A stretch of DNA of 64,000 nt from Neurospora tetraspora. Its lineage: Eukaryota; Ascomycota; Sordariomycetes; Sordariales; Sordariaceae. The translations under genes and the position numbers were made by a program. Positions 10,330 to 23,117 of this stretch are shown here, piece by piece (position 1 is the first letter of the stretch; the number at the start of each line of letters is the position of its first letter). The stretch lies in assembly GCF_033439725.1 (NCBI RefSeq), contig NW_026944384.1, positions 5,208,001-5,272,000 on the forward strand, given 5' to 3'. The notes below the pieces were generated by a model. That model was not told the origin of the DNA. It was given only the letters and a program-made list of their open reading frames with translations, and did no database searches.

Positions 10330-10962
10330 ATTGGAAGATTGTTGAATGACTTGGCCAGACCAGGAGCTTATATACCGAATGCGATGCCCCACCACTACTG
10401 CCCTTTTCTCTTTTCTGTTACCACCTTATGTTTTATTATTATTTAATATCCTCTGCCTGCACCTGCCACATTCCATTTTCTTTGACGTGACAGAGCGGGA
10501 AATATCTTGTCTAGCGTGCTTCGGACGTGGGCTCTTTCCTTTGTACCAGTTGGTAGCTTAGGTTGCCGGTTCCCCAATGCGAAGGGGAAAGGCTCTTTCC
10601 CGACCCTTTTAGAAGGTGCTCAACGAGAATAAGATCATGTTTCGATCACCCCACACTGCCTGATCCGATATGGAAGGCACCGAGATCACTGCATGTGTAT
10701 GAACGTCCGCGGCAATGACGAGCTGCAGACTGGATTGAAAACCAGGCACAACAGGCCCGAGTTCCCAATCCTTGGCTGGTAGCGTCCCGCTTTCCCCCCT
10801 GCTCAACTTCCCAGAATCCACCAGCTCCCGTATCTCAACAACAAACAAAACAACAGCTTTCACACTTGTCGCTGTCGAGATTTTCTTTCGCCGAGCTTCC
10901 TTCTCACTCCTCTCTTTACTTCTTATTGTCTTAATCCTTAATATTTCAACCAATTCGTCACG
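10330..10962. other. Intergenic: promoter side of the methyltransferase gene
   Basis: No coding signal. The last ~150 bases are rich in CTTC/TTCTCAC runs and probably form the leader of the methyltransferase mRNA. Confidence 0.5.
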
Positions 10963-12220
10963 ATGGCCGCCGCCACACACCAGACAACACAAACAGGACA
11001 AGATGAGGTTACTGACCTCAGCAAGCAATATGATACCCCAATGGGCCTTGCCCACTCGACGATGCAGACTCTGAAAGATCGCATCAAGCTTCATTATGAC
11101 CTGGCGAGCGACTACTACCTGAACCTATGGTGTGTTTTCAAGCTTTCACTCAGCAAATTCTTGACGGGGTTTGGTTGTTAAAGCTCAAACAGTCCTCACC
11201 AAACCCCTCAAACAACACTCCAGAGACAACAGCAACAGAGAGCTAACAATTGAACAGGGGAGAGCATATTCATCACGGTTACTGGGCCACAGACGAGGCC
11301 AAGGCCAAGGACACCAAGGAAGTTGCTCAGGTCAACCTGATCCGCCTTCTCCTCGAAGTTTCCAAGGTCTCAGAGGGCGCTCGTGTTCTCGATACTGGCT
11401 GCGGCATTGGCGGCACCTCGCGCTTCCTCGCCTCTGAGTTGGGATGTACCGTAACCGGCATCACCATCTCTACCAAGCAAGTTGAGATGGCGACCAGGTT
11501 GACCAAGACCGAGGCCGCCAAGCAGATCCAGGGCGATGACAAGACCGTCACCCCTGATGCCGATGGCTTCATTGCGCTCGGAAAGGGCAAGGTCAGGTTC
11601 ATTGAGCTTGACGCGGAGAAGATGGGCGAGTATTTCGCTTCGGACGCCGGCACCTTCGATGCTGTGTGGATCAGTGAAGCTTTGAGCCACTTTCCAAACA
11701 AGGCTCTTTTCTTCCAGAACGCCTTCAAGGTTCTCAAGCAGGGCGGAAAGTTGGTTCTTGCCGACTGGTTCAAGGGTGAAGGACTTGATCAAACCCAGTT
11801 TGATAACGACATCAAACCTATTGAAGGTTGGTATCTACCCAGTGAAGAAGACCGTCATCTGTTCGAAGTCAGCTAACACCAGGTGAACTAGACGGCATGC
11901 TGCTCCCGCCTTTGTGCACTCAGCCCGACTATGTCAAGTTCGCTACAGATGCTGGACTGAAGGTCTTCCACGAGCCCAAGGACATCAGCAAGGATGTCAG
12001 CAAGACATGGTCAGTCTCATTACCATCCGTGAATGCAAATGGCATTGCTAACTTAACCCACAGGGACATCTCTTGGTCGCTGGTGCAAAACCCTTCCTTG
12101 TGGGCGTTTGCCTTCAGCCAGGGTAGAGACGGCATTGCCTTCCTGCAAGCCTTCCGTGCGATGAGGAGAGGCTATTCCAATGGCAGCTTCAGATACGCCG
12201 TCATGTCATTCCAGAAGTAA
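10963..12220 (+). CDS. Class I SAM-dependent methyltransferase, 336 aa
   Basis: Four exons: 10963-11129, 11258-11826, 11892-12009 and 12064-12220. All junctions keep frame (YLNLW/GEHIHHGYW, IKPIE/DGMLL, SKTW/DISWSL). Motif I for SAM is VLDTGCGIGG (about residues 98-107), followed by VTGITIS and KQVEMA. WISEALSHFPNKALFF and LKQGGKLVLADW correspond to motifs II-III. The start HYDLASDYYLNLWGEHIHHGYW is typical of the Erg6/gamma-tocopherol/N-methyltransferase-like branch that methylates small molecules. The usual sterol-binding C-terminus of Erg6 is not evident, so it is probably not the ergosterol enzyme; the substrate cannot be told from sequence. No signal peptide or membrane helix. Length fits the family. 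No biosynthetic cluster surrounds it, although a GGT-family gene follows on the same strand 1.2 kb away. Confidence 0.88.
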
Positions 12221-13388
12221 AATTTAATGACAAAAGCGTAAGGGAGACACTGCCAGTTCAATGAATTCCTCTCAGTGATGTGATAGCTCGTGAACGCTGC
12301 TGTCTCTGTTGTTGCTGTTGTCTGGCAGATGACTGGCGATAAGCACAACCTCATCCTCAGAGTGCTCTGCCGGGACCCTGACTCTTCTTGGTACCTACTC
12401 GCATCGGTAGGTCCGTATCTTCCACAAGCCATTGAACTCGTTGCTGCACCATCTTGAAGACGCCGCCATGTGGTTTTCACAAACCATCAATGCTGGTAGA
12501 ATTGTAGATATAAGTGACGAATAGCACCCCTGCCCCTGCTGTCGCTAGAGAGCAAAGCTACCCCACCTCAATTGACATCTCCCGACCCCGACCCCGCCCC
12601 CGCCCCCGCCTGTTCGAACCTCTTATCCTCCGTTCCGGTCCGGTCCGGTCCGACCCGAGAACAATCACGGCAACAGGTCCGCAACCCCGGAATCAACGCC
12701 GCTAGGAGCTCGGCCATCTTGGTTCCACCTCGAATGGACGTTGGCGGGGTTCGGATTTCGAAGACCGAAAACACGGCAGGATCAACGGATGGTCACCGAA
12801 TGCATGAGCAACCCGAAGTCGGGGGTTTCCCAGTTTGATGCCTCGGCAGTTGGTGGTTGCTGGTTAGTCAATGACTTGAGAACCCTCCTCAAGTCTCTCT
12901 CTCTGGACTCGCCCAGGAGAAGGCAAACCCAAGAAGTATCCTCTTTTGGTGATGGAAACCACCAGCTATGAGTCAAGAAGCCGGAAATAAAGCATAGTCA
13001 TGAATCTAATACGTGCGGTTTACCGTACCACACGGAAGCAAACAAAACAATACACCCCCTCATGCTGTGTGTCATAACGATGTTCCACGAGGGAAGGAGG
13101 GGTCAAATCCGAGGGGGGCTTTCCTTTTTAGTAAAGGCCATCCAATAGTATTGGTTACCAATGACAGCGAGATCGCCATACCCATATCCCGTCTCGAGCC
13201 CGTTTATCAGTATCCGATCCGTTGCCCATTCCTGTACCACGTTTCTCAAGCAAGATCCGATGGAGCAATAAATGGAGTTCACTGCCCACTCCCTCCTCGG
13301 ACTTAGTACACTACTTCATCATTTCACCCCCCTCATCCATCGTCGCTGCCCGTGTTCCTCCACCCACTAGACAGGATTCAAGTCCACG
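12221..13388. other. Intergenic, no gene; C/G low-complexity tracts
   Basis: About 1.2 kb between two same-strand genes. It includes a ccccga/cccccgc simple tract at about 12579-12610 and a ccggt tandem at about 12634-12653. No coding signal. Confidence 0.55.
12579..12653. repeat. Simple repeats: CCCCGA/CCCCGC and CCGGT tracts
   Basis: A cgacccc/cgccccc run is followed about 25 bp later by three tandem ccggt units. Likely a slippage microsatellite. Confidence 0.6.
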
Positions 13389-15387
13389 ATGCCTCTTTCA
13401 ACCTCATCCGTCTACCAACCTCCATCGGCCGAGTTCATGAAATGGCCGAGCCGAAGGAGCGTGGTTCACAGCACCAAGGGAATCGTAGCTTGCACACAAC
13501 CGCTTGCCGCCAAGTGCGGTATCGATATCCTCAATGCTGGAGGAAATGCTGCTGTATGATTTATTGTTCTTTCCCATTAAACTAATCCCGGTCAGCTGCT
13601 AACATGTATGTCAGGATGCCGCTGTGGCCGTTGGTACGCTTCAATCTTCTACATGAGACTCAACATGAAGTGCTCATTATCTAACCACTCTTGAAACTTC
13701 CAGCCGCCGGCATGAACATGACGGAACCTTGCTCGACAGGCATCGGCGGTGACATGTTCTGCCTCTACTACGATGCCTCGACCGGTAAGGTCTCGGCACT
13801 GAACGGCTCCGGACGTGCGGGCGGCAAGTGTACGCTTGAGAACGTCCGGAAGAGCCTGGAGATCCCAGAGGGCACCGTGGGCAAGATCCCAATGAACAGT
13901 GTTCACGCTGTGACGGTACCTGGTGCTGCCGCTGGCTGGGTCGATACCGTCGAACGGTTCGGTAGTGGCAAGTTGACCATGGAGCAGATTCTCGCACCGG
14001 CGATCGAGCTTGGCGAGAAGGGATTTCCTGTTTCTGAGATGACGGCTTATTTCGTAAGTTTGAGAGTATCGTCAAGTCCTCGTTATTACTCGCTCTAACG
14101 GTCAAACAGTGGGGAAGACAGGAAAAGGGCATTCGCGAAGCCTCTCCCAATTTCGCTGAGATGCTGAAGGCCGATGCCACCTCCCCAGACAGGGTCCGCG
14201 CTCCCAAGGCCGGCGAAATCATCAAGCTTCCCAACCTCGCCAAGACCTTCCGCACCCTGGCCACAGAAGGCAAGAAGGGCTTCTACAGCGGCCGCATCGC
14301 CGAGGAACTCGTAAAAGTCGTCAACGACCTCGGCGGCCATCTCGAGCTTGCCGACCTTCAACACCACCTCGAAACCGGCAGCGAGCCCGTCGAGCCCATC
14401 TCCCTGAAATTCCCCAACCCGCACGGCACCTCCGAAACCGACGGCGTCGAGCTCTGGGAACACCCTCCCAACGGCCAAGGCATCGTGGCCCTGATGGCCC
14501 TAGGAATCCTCAAGCACCTCATCAAGCAGGGCACCATCCCAGCCTTCGGGCCCTCCGACCACAACACCGCTCCTTACCTGCACGCCATCGTCGAAGCCCT
14601 CCGCATCTCCTTCGCCGACGCCTCCTGGTTCGTCACCGACCCCAACGTCGCTCCCGGCGTCCCCACCTCGCAGCTCATCTCGGCCCCCTACCTCGCCGAG
14701 CGTGCCAAGCTCTTCTCCTCATCCTCCGCCAACACCTCGATCCTGCAACCGGGCGACCCCTACGCCTCGCCGGCTTTGACCTCCTCCGACACCGTCTACT
14801 TTGCCTGCTCCGACTCCCAAGGCAACGCCATCTCCTTCATCAACTCCAACTACGGCGGCTTCGGCACCTGCATCATCCCCGCCGGCTGCGGCTTCACGCT
14901 GCAGAACCGCGGCGCCAACTTCTCGCTGGACGCGAAGCACCCGAATGCTCTGGCGCCCAGGAAGAGGCCTTACCACACGATCATTCCGGGACTGGTCACG
15001 AGTTTGCAGGATAGCAGTCTGCACTCGGTCTTTGGCGTCATGGGCGGGTTCATGCAGCCGCAGGGACATGTGCAGACGCTGCTTGGGCAGGTGCTGTGCG
15101 GGTTGAACCCGCAGCAGGCGTTGGATGCCCCCAGGGTGTGTATCGGGGCGGGAATGCCGGATGAGGGGGATGTGTATGATGCGACGGTGTACGTGGAGGA
15201 GGGGATGCCAGAGGAGACGGTGGAGGGGTTGAGGAAGTTGGGACATAAGGTGGAGGTTGTGAAGGGTATGGGGAGGGCGTTGTTTGGAAGGGGACAGATT
15301 ATTCGGTGGACAAAGGATATTGATGGGACGGGGGTGTGGTCGGCGGGAAGCGATATGAGAGGTGATGGCGCTGCTTACCCGGCGTAG
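13389..15387 (+). CDS. Gamma-glutamyltranspeptidase family protein, 603 aa
   Basis: Four exons: 13389-13553, 13615-13633, 13704-14053 and 14110-15387. Exon 2 is 19 nt and encodes part of NAADAAVAVAAGM, the family's N-terminal signature. Further family blocks are CSTGIGGDMFCLYYD, GAAAGWVDTVERFG, the self-cleaving nucleophile Thr at about residue 406 in SSDTVYFACSDSQGNAIS, INSNYGGFGT, and GGFMQPQGHVQ near the end. GGTs split glutathione or other gamma-glutamyl compounds; this branch (bacterial YwrD-like, no signal peptide) may be a cytosolic hydrolase or acylase instead. No membrane anchor is visible. Length fits the family. The start is the first ATG in frame. It is convergent with the CENP-I gene, with only about 200 bp between stop codons. 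Confidence 0.9.
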
Positions 15388-15590
15388 GGTTGAGGTAGTG
15401 AGTTTTCAATGGGAGCGATTGAGGTTTGGGCTAGCAAGATGAGATTGTTAGTACGATACGAGAAACACGAACATATTTGGATATCCCCCATACAAAAAGT
15501 AAACCGACCCAACCACGCTGCAGGCTGCTTTTCTCCTTTTCCATAACCTCTCCCTACATGCTCCACTAACAACAAGCAATGCCGTGACGC

Positions 15591-17991
15591 CTACTGCCTC
15601 CCCTTCATCAAGTTCTTCATCGTATTATACATCAACTCCGGCACCCCCTTGAACCCTCTCTCCTCCAAATACCTCAACACCCCCGCCCTATACTCCTGCC
15701 AACTAATCTCCAACCCTCCCTTCCCCGCCAGCGCCACCAGACTCTGCTGCGTAACCGGCCCCGCATGTCTCGCCCTCAGTCCGCGGTCACTGATATCCAT
15801 CTCCCCTTCCAACTCGCGATCCTCCAACTCCCTCAAGAAAGAAATACTCTGCAAACACAACACCGGACTGTGACTCAGTCCAAACACTGAACCCAACACC
15901 AGCTCCCCATCAGGCTCCACCTTCTTCAGGTACCCCCTCAGCGCCGCCTCCAGCGCTCTAGGCACAAGGCATCCCTTGGCGTTGGCGTCGCTGACGGCGA
16001 AGGCCCGCCCTCGCCAGAGGACGTTGCACAGATCCATCAGGAAGGCGTTGAAAGTGGTGATTTGCTGTCTCTCCTCCGCGAACAAGGGTCTGGCGGACGG
16101 GGAGGTGGAGACCATGATCGATTCCCACGCGCGCTTGTAGGTGGCTAGGATACCGCACAATCGGGAGACAACTTCGAGCGAGTGGGAGAAGTGGAGGGTG
16201 TAGATGAGCAAGGAAGGGGGGATGGTGATGGGGATGTGTTTGAGTAAGGAGGGGGAGGAGAAGATGCGGGTGGAGACGAGGGTGTAGAAGTCGAGGATGA
16301 GGAGGTGGGTGGGCACGGTGGGCGAGGTTTGGGTGAGGGTTAGGGAGAGGGTGTTGACGTGGGCGATGAGGGCTGGGATGGATTGAGGAGCAGGGGAGGA
16401 GGATAGGGTGGTTGAGTCGGAGGAGAGCATGGTTAGGGTCCATTGTCGGAGGAGGGAGGTGTAGAAGGTTAGGAGGGAGAGTTGGGATTCGGGGGTGTTG
16501 TCGAGGAGAACGGATTCGAAGGGTCGGAGGAGGGTTTGGTAGAGGTCTGTGGTGCGTGGTGAGTTGGTTGTTTAAGGGTTGGATGGATGAAAAAGCTCAG
16601 ATTTACCTTTGAAGTTTGTCAGTGGAAGGAAACTTAGAGTCTCTATGACTGTTTCCCTTTTGTCTTTGCCGTTCCAGACTTGGAGAAACTCTCGGAAGAA
16701 ATTTATGAGGAGAGGTGGTAGTGTCTGCTTTCAGGGTTAGTCAAAGCTAATACTTGACAATGCTTTCTGATACGAACCTTTGTGCTGGCAACATAGTCAT
16801 GAATGATGTCTATCATGTCAAGTAGCAGACTTGGGTCGGCATCTCCACTCCGAACATCGTCTAGGCAGGCTGTTACCCAGTTGTTTACACGCGATAAACC
16901 TTCGGCATCTGGCCGTAGGAGCAGAAGTTTCTGGAGGAGGGGGTCTGCCAAGACTGCCACGAGCTGCGTCGGAAGCTCGATCTTTTCCAGGTTCTCAGCC
17001 AGGGATTTCGGACTATTGATCTCTTCTAGAGTGACCGAGTTCTGCGGGTTGGTTAGTTTGGTTAGAGTGATTGCGAGAGGGAAGACGACACTCACTTCTT
17101 GAGCATGCAGGGTATGCACAGCCGGAATAAAGATGCCCTTTGCCCCCCTTTGTTGGCGGCCAAACGCAGACCTGACAGCGAAGCCATTTCTGACTGTGCC
17201 ATCTTGGATAGCTTCTGTTTGTTGTTGCTGGATCTCATCTAACCTCGCTCGCCATTGCGGATCAGGGTGCTTGAAGGTAGCTGCGCGACCCTTGGCAGCA
17301 TCGCCGACAATGATTTCCGGATAGTAGTTTTTGAAGACTCGAAGGAGGCCCGTTAGGTTGGGGTCATTTCCTGTCTGCCTAGACAAGGACAGGATGGTCT
17401 GTATCCTGAAAGGCTTGACGTGTTTTCGTCGTGTGATGAGAGCCAAGACATGACATAGCTGTGGCCTGATGGCGACAGTGTCGAGGAGGTTGAAGAGGAC
17501 ACCATAAGTCTGGGACAATATGCTGGTATCTTGGAGCAAGTGGTAAACCATGATCAGCCACTTGAGAAGGAGACTCTGGATGGGAAAGGAGGGCTTGAGC
17601 TGGCCATGGCCCAAAGCACCAACCACTTTCAGGGCGGACTCGTTGTTCAGCTTGCCCACTGGATACAGGTTTTTTATGATGGCACCCTTGGATGCCTGGT
17701 CAAGATGGTTGGTGAGAGTGACCAGGTCAACCAGACGGGCGAGCTCATCGGGCAACGCACCCCTGTCGTAGAGCACCGAGGTTAAGCTTTCGACGGTGGG
17801 CTTTATGCTGGTTTGACGGCGTTTGGACGGCACTTTGGAGGCTAGAGGAGAATTAATAAATCTGTTGTTTAGGAGTAAAAAGAGAAGTGCGTACCTGCCT
17901 CGATGTCATCCAGAAGAGCGCCGACATGATCATGATCACCGAGATTCACACTGGTGTCGTTTGTGTTGTGGTCTCCTTCAACGGAAGACAT
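15591..17991 (-). CDS. mis6: CENP-I / Mis6 inner kinetochore protein, 726 aa
   Basis: Five exons on the minus strand: 17991-17895, 17841-17096, 17041-16778, 16724-16607 and 16546-15591. Together they encode 726 residues. CENP-I (Mis6, yeast Ctf3) belongs to the constitutive centromere-associated network and helps keep CENP-A at centromeres. The conserved Mis6 block is plain: LTSVLYDRGALPDELARLVD, ASKGAIIKNLYPVGKL, LKPSFPIQSLLLKWLIMVYH, then RPQLCHVLALITRRKHVKPF. The rest is alpha-helical. The 54-nt intron 17042-17095 is a multiple of three without stops, so an 18-residue retained-intron form would also read through. I excise it because it has a GTGAGT donor, CTAAC branch and CCGCAG acceptor. 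Identification is strong. Confidence 0.9.
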
Positions 17992-20900
17992 TTTGTCAAC
18001 CCGGTTTTGCGAATCGCCGCAACAAGAATTAATCCGATGTCATGCCGTTGAATATTACGATTTGTTGCGACATGTCTTTGAAGCAGGTACTACTTTGTAC
18101 AATTAATTGGGAGACGCGTCGCGGCGCGCCCCACCAGGAGTTACAATCGTCACCCAGCCGACCTGGTGGTTGGATGTGGCTCGTGCACTCGTCTGATTTA
18201 ACCCTTGCTGACATAATATTTATGCCGCCTCATGTGTTTATGCACATGCAGGTCGCATTCTCCCCAATTCAACAAAAGTCCAGCCAGATCGGGGCTGAGT
18301 GATGTGGTCAACACCTCAATCGTTTTTATGAAGCGCCAGAAACGACATTGCTAACGCTCATACACATTTGACAGTCAGCAGTTTTACTTTCTCTCCACCA
18401 CTTTTACGCACTATTGGAACCACCCGGACAGATTCGACAAGGGAAGTCAAGCCGTTCACTCCTGCCTCAAATGTACCCGCCCAGGAGAATGAGGTGGAAC
18501 TCTCTCGGTTTTTGTGTTACACAAGACATGCTACGACCATGGAAAGACCGATTCTGCATACAATACTCCTCCAACTCGCGGGGACGGCGGGGTATTTGCA
18601 CCTGACCTGGGCAGGAGGTCGAGGCAGGAATGAGTGTTGTATATGGAAGGTACCTTGCCTTCACCGAAAGGAGGTTTCTCTTTGCATGCCCGGTCTTGAC
18701 TTTCTCCGTTATCACTCATCGTCGGTTGTCAGCAGGTTGGCCTCATCACCAATCCCGCCCACCATGGAACCGGATTATCATCAACCAGGCCGCGGCTACT
18801 GTCACGATGCAGCAACGCCTTACACAGTGGGAGACAGCAACCCAATTCATATCACGAGTTCAACCATCAGTCAGCTTGCAGTAAGCGTCCAGTGTCAGGC
18901 TATTTTTTACTAGGTACCAGCAAATGGATCTTTCAGCCGTAAGATCGTCATGCGGAACAAGCAACAAGTCGAAACACCAGAGACGTCTGCCTTGTGAGAT
19001 ACCATTCCTCCCGCTATCCGGCCCCGGCTTACCTATGGACCTACCTCTTGAGTGGAGGTGCTGCTTGCTATTCGTCTGCCTGGGCTGTTGGTTGTCACCG
19101 TCTCGTTGGCCTGTCCTCCTTGTGGATTCCAATCCTTTTCTCCCCGGCCTCGGCCTCATCAAATCTCCCGTCTTCAACTACCACTAGCTATTTGCCGTCA
19201 CTTTGACCTAGGTATCGTCCTTCCGAATCTTTCAAGATGCCTCACTGCACCTTACCTACCTCTATGTATACTGCAGAGCTACTCTCCAGTTTGGCCCCCA
19301 CTGTTACCCTTCCTTGTCTCTGCAGGGAGAATCACTGGAAATCACTCGTTCTCCTGAAGAAGCCGGATTCGATCCTCATTCACAACTCGATGCTCATGGT
19401 CACACGATAGGGATCAACATCGGGTAGATGGACTTCGATCAATTCTACTGCTCGACCTTCCTGTTGAGATCACCTTTGGAAGCGAAAACTCGAACTATCG
19501 TTACAGAGGCGCCCATTTCCAAAGAGGCCAGAGGAAGAAGAGCAAGAAGAAGAAGAAGCATCAGAGCAAGCCGATGGGGCGATATCTTGCACGCAGAAAC
19601 CAATCGAACTCGGACCTTTGCGCCCGCTGTCATCATTCAAAGCTTCTGGTGCGACTGAACGTTGAGACGGATATGCTCTGTGCCATTTGCCGCTGTCCTC
19701 GTGTCAGCATTCACCGGCTCCAGACCGGGCTCGTCAGACCTGACAAGGCACTCTGACTCCAGATAGACGGACTTGGCACGCAAATCATGAGAGCTAGCCT
19801 AGCAGCACAGCATCATCTCGACTTTTGCCTCTTGACCGGTGCGGTTATAGTGAGATATGGGTACGTACTATGCCCTCTGCCGTGTCACCGTTCCATTCAG
19901 CCAGCTTGCTGTGGACTCGAAAAAAGTTTGTCCCTCCTTTCCTTCGTCTGTGTGGGTGGTCAGCGTTGGCGCCGGCTGCGCTTCGAGCCACCCCTTGTCG
20001 ATGCTGTTGACTAGATTCTATAGTGTTCTTTACCCTGGAAACCACCCCGGCACCGAGTACAAGCACCAAGATGCCCGGTACTACGGCGCCCGTGCGAGTT
20101 CATCATCGGGGGCTTGGGCTTCCATACCGTTCTGAAATCCTGCCATGATATTCTTCTCCCTCCCCCAGACTCATCCGTCGTCGGCAAACTAGGAGCAATG
20201 AGCGAGACCTTGGGGGTCGGTGAGAGCATCGCAAAACACTGCCCCTGCAGGGCCTCGCGTTTCTCGTTCGAATTCTCAAACCATTCTTTTCACAGTCTTG
20301 GTGTGTCAAGTATTGTGGCATCACACGCCCTGATACAATATCAGCGCATTGTTCTTTGTGCTACCCCAGTTGCTGCTCAGCGCACACCAGAGCTATATAG
20401 CCTGCTCGTCGTCACCCAATGGGCTGTTGCCCTGCAAAAAGAGATGCTCCTGCAAAGTTCTCGGGCCCCCTAAAACTTGCCTCATCTTTTCTTTTCTCCC
20501 TCGTGTCTCTTTAGACGCGCGAATATCCGCAACGGCCTGGTCCATTCGCCCACTCGTGTGGATGGTGGTATCATGGTGTTACCATTACACCTGCACCACC
20601 CGAGAACATTCAAGCCAGGCAACTCCTATATACATCTTTGCAATGTCAACAACCACTCCGCCTATCTGGACAACCTGCTGGATGGACTGGATGGATGGAC
20701 TGCTGACGTTGGTGGGATTATCAACCCAGTCAGCCAACTCCCATACAAAGAGGCGCTAGTGTTCCCTTAAAGTCCCATAATTGCCATTCCTGTTCGGTTG
20801 TCCCTTTGCTTGGTATCGCGCTTAGCCTAGTCTCTTGCCATTTCCGGTAGAATTCTCAGCCCAACCGCGGTATCAAAACCAGGAAACACAAGGTGAAGCC

Positions 20901-21193
20901 GCTCCGTTGTTACCTGCCATTACCGAATTTGCTTCCTGGTTCGGATTTTGAATTTGTCCCCCCTATTGGTCCTTACGAGCTACTAATCCGACCCGGATTT
21001 GAATCCGAGCGCTGCTAGAGGCGGACCTTCTCTTGTGTGTTATGTGCCCATCATAGCTTTCACAGGGCTGCTTTCTACCTTTGCTGAACGTTATTGCTGG
21101 ACGATATAGCTTAAGTTGAGCTCGCGGGAAACTCCAACCGCTTGAGCTTCCTTATAACGTTGCATATACACATCCGAACCCTCCGAATCAGCG
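17992..21193. other. 3.2-kb intergenic stretch, no supported gene
   Basis: Upstream of both CENP-I (leftward) and the GNAT gene (rightward). Open frames up to 181 codons exist (18368-18913) but overlap frames on both strands and show no family resemblance. An agaagaagaagaagc-type purine run lies near 19540 and a tggatgga microsatellite near 20680. It may hold untranslated or noncoding transcripts; nothing definite is visible. Confidence 0.45.
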
Positions 21194-21200
21194 TATAAAA
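21194..21200 (+). promoter_or_regulatory. TATA box of the GNAT/GH3-tail gene
   Basis: TATAAAA lies about 160 bp before the ATG. Just downstream a GTAAGT donor (21258) and a TACTACAG acceptor (ending 21347) outline a likely 5'-UTR intron. This means transcription starts here and no upstream coding exon is hidden. Confidence 0.5.
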
Positions 21201-21359
21201 ATCTAGGAACGGGGACTTTGCATTGGGTCTATTAGGACTCTGATCAAAAAAGAAGAGGTAAGTCTGTCAGTCATCAATGCCTTAAGATCACCCCAAGACC
21301 GCGGACAGTCCAACCGATCTTTTTCGCTAAGCATGGTAATACTACAGGTTCAAAAAACC

Positions 21360-23117
21360 ATGAACCCGCAAAATTTTTCGGACCAGGGACTCGCGATCCA
21401 CGACCCTCTTGCGCCCTCTGAGCAATCTTCTGCGATTAAAGGCGTCAATCAAGCAACAACTGTGATTCAAGACTCACCAGCATATCTCCCCCTTTCAAGA
21501 TCCCTAAAAGACGGCGATATACTATTGCTCCTGACCCCGGCAGTCGCTCCTCGTTATGCCACCCCCAACCCCGAAACCGGCCACTCGACCAGTGACCCCT
21601 TCGAACCGCTCGGAAAGGCCCTGGCGAAGAAACACCCATGGGTTCGGCAGGTTCCTTATATCCCCAGGAATGGGATCACTGGGACTCATGTCGTGCACAT
21701 TAGGTTGGCGAAATCAGTTGTGTTTGTTATCTCAGGTCCGCCTTGCTTTGGTCAACCTCCGCAGGTCGCACTGGCTGAGACGGTACGATCACTATGTGAA
21801 AACCGACCGCTAATTGTGTTGGCATGTTGCAACGTTAGGTGGCTAGGCCCCCTTGAGAGCTCATTCCCAACGGTCATTCAGAATTCTGGCTTCACTCCCC
21901 CAGAGCTCGAAGCAGCAGCCGATGTCATGCTCGGGAGCGTCAAGCAGCCACATACAGCGGGCCCAAATGTCCAAAATCTCATCTTAGCACCCAAATCATG
22001 GCAAGTTGAGGCATGGAATGAGCACCGCGATGTCTCCCCTGCTTATGAACTGTGGTGTCAGTGTTTTCCCGACAATTTTCGGCTTACTCGGTCCTTATTC
22101 CTGTCCCTTCTCTGCCGCGATGGCTACGCGATGCATTACGTGGTTCGTGAGCCAGGGACTACCCAACTACTGGGATTCTGTGCTACTTATACCACATACA
22201 TTGGCAGCGACTCGGAAAGATTGGTTGGCTCTTTAGCCGCTCTTTTTGTTCGACCGTCTTATCGTCAAAGGGGTATTGGACTGAGTTTGCACGACCACGC
22301 TTCACGCCAACTAAGGAAAACCCGTGGAGTTTGTCGTTTACAGCTCGGAAGCACATTTCCACGTTTGTTTTACGGAGTTCCAATGGAAAACCCCTCGGAG
22401 GATTGGTTCTCTCGCCGCAACTGGCCCGTCAAGCCTCAGTCCACCCTACCGGGCGCTGGCCAGGAAACATGCGACTGGTTGCTTGTGTTTGACGACTGGC
22501 CGACGACCACACAGATGCATTCGGAACTAACATTTCGGCCATGTGAATTCAGCGAGTACCACATGGTTATGGAGATTGTGGAGAGGGAATCGAGGGAGAA
22601 AGACAATATGGGTTGGTACGACCAATATGCGAAACTGGAAGGCACCATGAATATCGAGGATATCGTGCTCGGTATTGAGGGACAAACGATTGTGGCGGTG
22701 GCTTTGACGTATGTCAAGAATACGGGAAGTCCAGTTTTTGAGGATCTACCGTGGGCTGGAATGATATCAGACGATGTTGGCGGAGTCACATGTATCTGCA
22801 TTTCAGGTAAGTTGTCGGTCGAATGACAGATTGCTAGATTTGTACGGATGCTAACCATGACTTGAAATTTCCAGATCAAAACCCTAGTGTGGTAAAGGGG
22901 AGAGATGCCGTCATGCTTAGGCTTCTTGACAGTTGCGTCCACAGATTTGCCCAGCAAGGATTGAAAAAGATGTTCATTGACGCAATGAAAGGAGGCGAGG
23001 AGGGATTTCAGTCTATGGGTCAGCAAATAACTCTGCCGCTTTGAGGGATCTTCTGCTAACTTTCTCTTAGGATTTCAAAAGTGGGCAAGATACAGAGAAG
23101 TCTGGCGTGATGTATAA
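21360..23117 (+). CDS. GNAT acetyltransferase with a GH3/NagZ-type C-terminal-like domain, catalytic GH3 domain absent
   Basis: Three exons, 21360-22806, 22875-23018 and 23071-23117, encoding 545 aa. The first ~190 residues (LPLSRSLKDGDILLLLTP, FEPLGKALAKKHPW, RPLIVLACCN) resemble the C-terminal alpha/beta domain of fungal NagZ-like GH3 beta-N-acetylglucosaminidases. A GNAT domain follows with acetyl-CoA motif A near residue 300 (ALFVRPSYRQRGIGLSLHDH). A second GNAT-like half runs from about 395 (LTFRPCEFSEYHMVMEIVE) to the end. Fungal GH3 enzymes of amino-sugar catabolism can carry such GNAT tails; here the N-terminal TIM-barrel is missing. A TATA box and a probable leader intron directly upstream suggest the short form is transcribed. 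ATG 21360 is preferred to ATG 21333, which lies in that intron. A role in amino-sugar acetylation is inference. Confidence 0.7.

Noticed and set aside
18368-18913. 181-codon plus-strand frame
   Set aside because: No recognisable domain, overlapped by frames on the other strand, no splice-supported extension.
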